Positions 4,261 through 6,831 of a DNA stretch of 6,831 bases are shown here, piece by piece (the stretch's first letter is position 1; every line of letters starts with the position of its first letter). Position numbers and translations under genes: made by a program. Location: positions 1 to 6,831 of the forward strand of contig DASTGO010000467.1 in assembly GCA_035719045.1 (NCBI GenBank), read 5' to 3'. The notes under the pieces were generated by a model that did no database searches, was not told where the DNA came from, and worked only from the letters and a program-made list of their open reading frames with translations. The stretch comes from DASTGO01 sp035719045 (GTDB taxonomy: Bacteria; Actinomycetota; Actinomycetes; Actinomycetales; Kineosporiaceae).

Positions 4261-5967
4261 GTGACGGCGGTCTCGGGGGTCTCCACCACGTCCAGCGCAC
4301 CGGCCGAACAGCGGCCCGCACTTCGACCGCGGGTGCCTGGCCTGGTCGCCTGGGCGGTCAGAGTTGCGGCGGTGTTCGCGCTCCTGGACGTGATTCTTCC
4401 CGAACGTCACATCCATCACCTCAACCGCACGATGGACGCCCTCAGCGACGGGACGGCATTCGCGGCGGGGATGATCGCGGCCGGGTGCATGCTCCTGCTG
4501 GCCGGGGCGCTCAAGCGACGCAAGCGGCGGGCCTGGGTGACGATGATCATCGTCACCGGGATCGGCCTGGCCGCCAATGTGCACATCCACCGGTTCCGGG
4601 TGGTGATCCTTCACCTGGCCCTGCTCGGTCTGCTGATCTGGACCCGCCGGGACTTCACCGCCCGCTCCCAGCCGCGGACCAAGCTGGCCGCCGTCCGGGT
4701 CTTCCTGGTGATGGCGACCTTCTCGATGGCCGCCGGGTACCTGCTCACCCGGCGCACCACCACCGACACGCCGTTCCTGGCCCGGCTGGAGCAGGTCTTC
4801 CTCGGCCTGCTCGGCTTCACCCCGGACCTCACCTTCCGGCATCCGCAGTCGCTGACCTTCACCGAGATCGCGCTGACCACCCTCGGCGGGCTGACCGCGC
4901 TGCTGACCATCGCCACCCTGCTGGCTCCCGCCCGCAAGCCGTCCCAGCGCAGCGCCGAGGCCGAGGACGGGGTCCGGCGGCTGCTCGGCCAGTGGGGGGA
5001 GCGGGACTCCCTCGGCTACTTCGCGCTCCGGCAGGACAAGGGGATCATCTTCTCCCCGTCCGGCAAGGCGGCGGTGGCCTACCGGGTGGTCGGCGGGGTC
5101 TCGCTGGCGGCCGCCGACCCGCTGGGCGACCCGGAGGCCTGGCCCGGCGCGATCACGGCCTGGCTGGCCGAGGCCGACCAGTACGCCTGGACCCCGGGGG
5201 TGATCGGTGCCTCCGAGGACGGGGCGATCGCGTACCGCCGGGCGGGCCTGGACGCGCTGGAACTCGGCGACGAGGCCGTCCTGGACCTCACCACCTTCTC
5301 GCTCAACGGGCGGTCGATGCGGGTGGTCCGGCAGGCGGTGAACCGGGTCGGCCGCTGCGGCTACACCCTCGACGTGCGGCGGCAACGGGAGCTGTCCGAG
5401 ACCGAACGGGCCGAACTGGTCCAGACCGCCCAGCGGCTGCGGGGCGAGGAGGTCGAGCGCGGGTTCTCCATGGCGCTGGGCCGGGTCGGCTGCGACGACG
5501 ACCCCGAGATCGTCATCGCCCGGGTCCGCGACGGCGAGGACCGGCTGGTCGCGGTGCTGAGTTTCGTGCCGTGGGGGACCGACGGGCTGTCCCTGGACCT
5601 GATGCGCCGCGACCGCGCCAGCGAGAACGGGACCGTCGAGTTCGCCATCGTCGGCGTCGCGCAGGCGGCCGGGAAGCTCGGGGTCCGCCGGATGTCGCTG
5701 AACTTCGCGGTGTTCCGCTCGGTGTTCGAACGCGGTGCCCGGGTCGGGGCCGGTCCGGTGCTGCGGCTGTGGCACCGGACCCTGCTGCTGGCCTCGCGGT
5801 GGTGGCAGATCGAGTCCCTCTACCGCGCGAACGCCAAGTACAACCCCGACTGGGAGCCCCGGTTCGTCTGCTTCCGCAAGGCGGGGGAGCTGCCCCGGGT
5901 CGGGATGGCCGCGCTGGAGGCCGAGGCGTTCATCAAGTTCCCCAGACTGCGCTGGCTGGCCGGCTGA
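4261..5967 (+). CDS. Membrane phosphatidylglycerol lysyltransferase-like protein (MprF/LysX C-terminal domain)
   Basis: This 568-residue protein has about six membrane helices (roughly 27-46, 65-84, 91-107, 112-128, 143-162, 203-222) and, from about 235 to the end, the cytosolic DUF2156 aminoacyl-transferase domain. Recognisable blocks are GYFALRQDKGIIFSPSGKAAVAYRV (252-276; 20-residue core LRQDKG...AYR), PLGDP (287-291), GFSMALGR (401-408), LDLMRRD with NGTVEFAIVG (445-465), SLNFAVFRSVFE (479-490) and ESLYRANAKYNP (518-529). The family moves an amino acid, usually lysine, from aminoacyl-tRNA to phosphatidylglycerol, lowering envelope negative charge and raising resistance to cationic peptides. 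It is shorter than full MprF, lacking the separate N-terminal flippase, and has no lysyl-tRNA synthetase domain after the synthase as mycobacterial LysX does. The amino acid used is not readable from sequence. GTG 4261 is chosen over the upstream ATG 4108, which would overlap the divergent gene and its promoter. Confidence 0.9.
   Translation: MTAVSGVSTTSSAPAEQRPALRPRVPGLVAWAVRVAAVFALLDVILPERHIHHLNRTMDALSDGTAFAAGMIAAGCMLLLAGALKRRKRRAWVTMIIVTGIGLAANVHIHRFRVVILHLALLGLLIWTRRDFTARSQPRTKLAAVRVFLVMATFSMAAGYLLTRRTTTDTPFLARLEQVFLGLLGFTPDLTFRHPQSLTFTEIALTTLGGLTALLTIATLLAPARKPSQRSAEAEDGVRRLLGQWGERDSLGYFALRQDKGIIFSPSGKAAVAYRVVGGVSLAAADPLGDPEAWPGAITAWLAEADQYAWTPGVIGASEDGAIAYRRAGLDALELGDEAVLDLTTFSLNGRSMRVVRQAVNRVGRCGYTLDVRRQRELSETERAELVQTAQRLRGEEVERGFSMALGRVGCDDDPEIVIARVRDGEDRLVAVLSFVPWGTDGLSLDLMRRDRASENGTVEFAIVGVAQAAGKLGVRRMSLNFAVFRSVFERGARVGAGPVLRLWHRTLLLASRWWQIESLYRANAKYNPDWEPRFVCFRKAGELPRVGMAALEAEAFIKFPRLRWLAG
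4536..4557. repeat. 22-bp perfect palindrome inside the lysyltransferase-like gene
   Basis: GGTGACGATGA (4536-4546) is followed directly by its exact reverse complement (4547-4557). It encodes the membrane-helix residues around VTMIIVT (codons 93-99). It could be a protein binding site, an mRNA hairpin, or a by-product of the symmetrical codons in that helix. Confidence 0.75.
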
Positions 5968-6001
5968 CCTCTCGCCGGCTGACCTGCGGGGCCTGACCTC
6001 T
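5959..6001 (+). repeat. Stop-codon-spanning short repeats (TGACCT, three copies)
   Basis: GCCGGCTGACCT occurs at 5959-5970, containing the stop codon 5965-5967, and again exactly at 5974-5985. A third, shorter relative, GCCTGACCTCT, lies at 5991-6001. The first two are 15 bp apart, so the second TGA (5980-5982) is an in-frame back-up stop and readthrough would add only Pro-Leu-Ala-Gly. This looks like a tandem duplication around the stop. Confidence 0.8.
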
Positions 6002-6016
6002 ACGGGCGCTCAGGGC
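5991..6016. terminator. Weak convergent hairpin between the lysyltransferase-like and MoeA-like genes
   Basis: GCCTGA (5991-5996) can pair with TCAGGGC (6010-6016) with one bulged G across a 13-base loop. It lies in the 42-base gap between convergent stops and overlaps the MoeA-like stop. The stem is short and the loop long, so this is only a candidate shared terminator. Confidence 0.22.
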
Positions 6017-6831
6017 AGCGGGAGCAGCTCCACGGGGTCGCCGGCCCGGCGGCCGTCCGGAGGGATCACGGCGACCGCGTCGGCGGTGGCCAGCCCGCGC
6101 AGCATGGCCGGTCCGGCGAACAGCACGGGACGACCGTCCAGCACGGGGACCAGCCGGGTGGCGTCGTGCCCGGCGGTGATGTCCGCGCGCAGGACGCCGG
6201 TCCGCGGTGGGGTCGCGGGCCGGCCGTGCAGCCCGTCGACGACCGGGTGCAGCAGGGTGAGCAGGGCGGACACCGCGGCCAGCGGGTTGCCGGGCAGCCC
6301 GATCAGCGGCCGGCCGTCGGCCAGCCGGGCCAGCAGTTGCGGATGTCCGGGACGTACCGCCACCCCGTCGACGAGCAGCCGGGCGCCCACGGCGCCGAGC
6401 ACGTCGTGCAGGTGGTCGACCGGGCCGCGGGCGGTCGAGCCGGTGGTGACGACGACGTCCGCGGGGCAGGCGTCCAGGGCGGCGGCGAGCGCGGCCCGGC
6501 GGTCCGGGACCCGGGTGATCAGGACCACGGACAGCCCGAGGGCCGGGAGCCAGGCGCCCAGCAGCGGACCGAGGGCGTCGCGCAACCGGCCGTCGCGGGC
6601 GGGGCCGCTGCCGAGCAGTTCGTCCCCGAGGACGAGCACCGCGACCTCCGCCCGGCGGACCGGCAGCACGTCGTGCCCGGCGGCGGCCAGCAGCCCGAGG
6701 GCGGCCGGTGCGAGCCGGGTTCCCGCCGCGAGGACGGTCTCCCCGGCCCGGCACTCCTGACCCGCTCGCCGGACGTCGTGGGTCAGGGTCTCCAGGCCGG
6801 TTCCGCGGGAACCCGTGTCGCTGGAACCCGT
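6010..6831 (-). CDS. moeA: Molybdopterin molybdenumtransferase-like protein MoeA, C-terminal part (5' end outside window)
   Basis: The frame stays open from the right edge to TGA at 6010-6012, giving 273 residues; about the first third of the protein is missing. MoeA inserts molybdate into adenylylated molybdopterin in molybdenum cofactor synthesis. Visible parts are the end of the barrel domains (DVRRAGQECRAGETVLAAGT, 19-38), the MoCF-binding domain with LGDELLGSG (68-76), D85, ADVVVTTGSTARGPVD (124-139), VRPGHP (159-164) and GLPGNPLAAV (178-187), and domain IV ending GPAMLRGLATADAVAVIPP (240-258). Several motifs depart from the usual form: LGDEL for TGDEL, TTGSTARG for SSGGVSVG, and PGHP for PGKP. 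The acidic positions and both prolines that matter in E. coli MoeA appear kept. It may be a divergent paralogue rather than the main MoeA. It is convergent with the lysyltransferase-like gene and has no visible moa/mob partner here. Confidence 0.88.
   Translation of the reverse strand, partial: TGSSDTGSRGTGLETLTHDVRRAGQECRAGETVLAAGTRLAPAALGLLAAAGHDVLPVRRAEVAVLVLGDELLGSGPARDGRLRDALGPLLGAWLPALGLSVVLITRVPDRRAALAAALDACPADVVVTTGSTARGPVDHLHDVLGAVGARLLVDGVAVRPGHPQLLARLADGRPLIGLPGNPLAAVSALLTLLHPVVDGLHGRPATPPRTGVLRADITAGHDATRLVPVLDGRPVLFAGPAMLRGLATADAVAVIPPDGRRAGDPVELLPLP

Noticed and set aside
4180..5775. A 531-codon open frame on the minus strand
   Set aside because: It is antisense to the conserved lysyltransferase-like gene, has low-complexity Gly/Pro/Arg/Gln composition and no motif.
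3558..5996. A very long open frame (over 800 codons) on the plus strand overlapping the lysyltransferase-like gene
   Set aside because: Its product is Arg/Gly/Pro/Ala-rich without any recognisable domain. It is the out-of-frame shadow expected in very GC-rich DNA, and the frame at 4261-5967 has clear family motifs.

Overview
The window is very GC-rich, with a strong G/C bias at third codon positions, GTG as well as ATG starts, and several starts that lack a Shine-Dalgarno sequence. Its proteins (a mycobacterial-style class II fumarase, a short actinobacterial transglycosylase-like hydrolase, a LysX/MprF-type lipid aminoacyltransferase domain) point to a high-GC actinomycete. I cannot place it reliably below that level. 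There is no sign of phage, IS element, CRISPR array, tRNA or rRNA. It reads as ordinary chromosome made of single-gene units on alternating strands.

Layout from left to right. (1) 1-441 (+): 3' end of a secreted or surface lytic-transglycosylase-like protein with a Gln/Ala-rich linker. (2) 595-1995 (-): fumC, class II fumarase, convergent with gene 1. (3) 2061-2570 (+): small membrane protein of the isoprenylcysteine/phospholipid methyltransferase fold, divergent from fumC. (4) 2807-3229 (+): four-helix membrane protein resembling the SMR/DMT transporters. (5) 3299-4156 (-): spermidine-synthase-like Rossmann protein, convergent with gene 4 across a stretch packed with inverted repeats. (6) 4261-5967 (+): membrane-anchored phosphatidylglycerol lysyltransferase-like (MprF C-terminal domain) protein, divergent from gene 5 and apparently leaderless. 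(7) 6010-6831 (-): C-terminal 273 residues of a MoeA-like molybdenum cofactor protein, running off the right edge.

The genes do not form one obvious pathway. Two themes are visible. Three or four products concern the cell envelope (peptidoglycan hydrolase, lipid aminoacylation, a membrane methyltransferase-fold protein, a small transporter-like protein). Every strand switch is handled by a short intergenic region with either a shared divergent promoter (1996-2060, 4157-4260) or candidate terminator hairpins (441-453, 3199-3335, 5991-6016).

Points most worth a second look: a 26-bp perfect palindrome at 3310-3335 inside a hairpin cluster; a 22-bp perfect palindrome inside the lysyltransferase-like gene (4536-4557); tandem repeats spanning the stop codons of two genes; an Asp where SMR transporters carry their essential Glu; and altered catalytic motifs in both the spermidine-synthase-like and the MoeA-like proteins. 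I see no clear multi-gene novel system.
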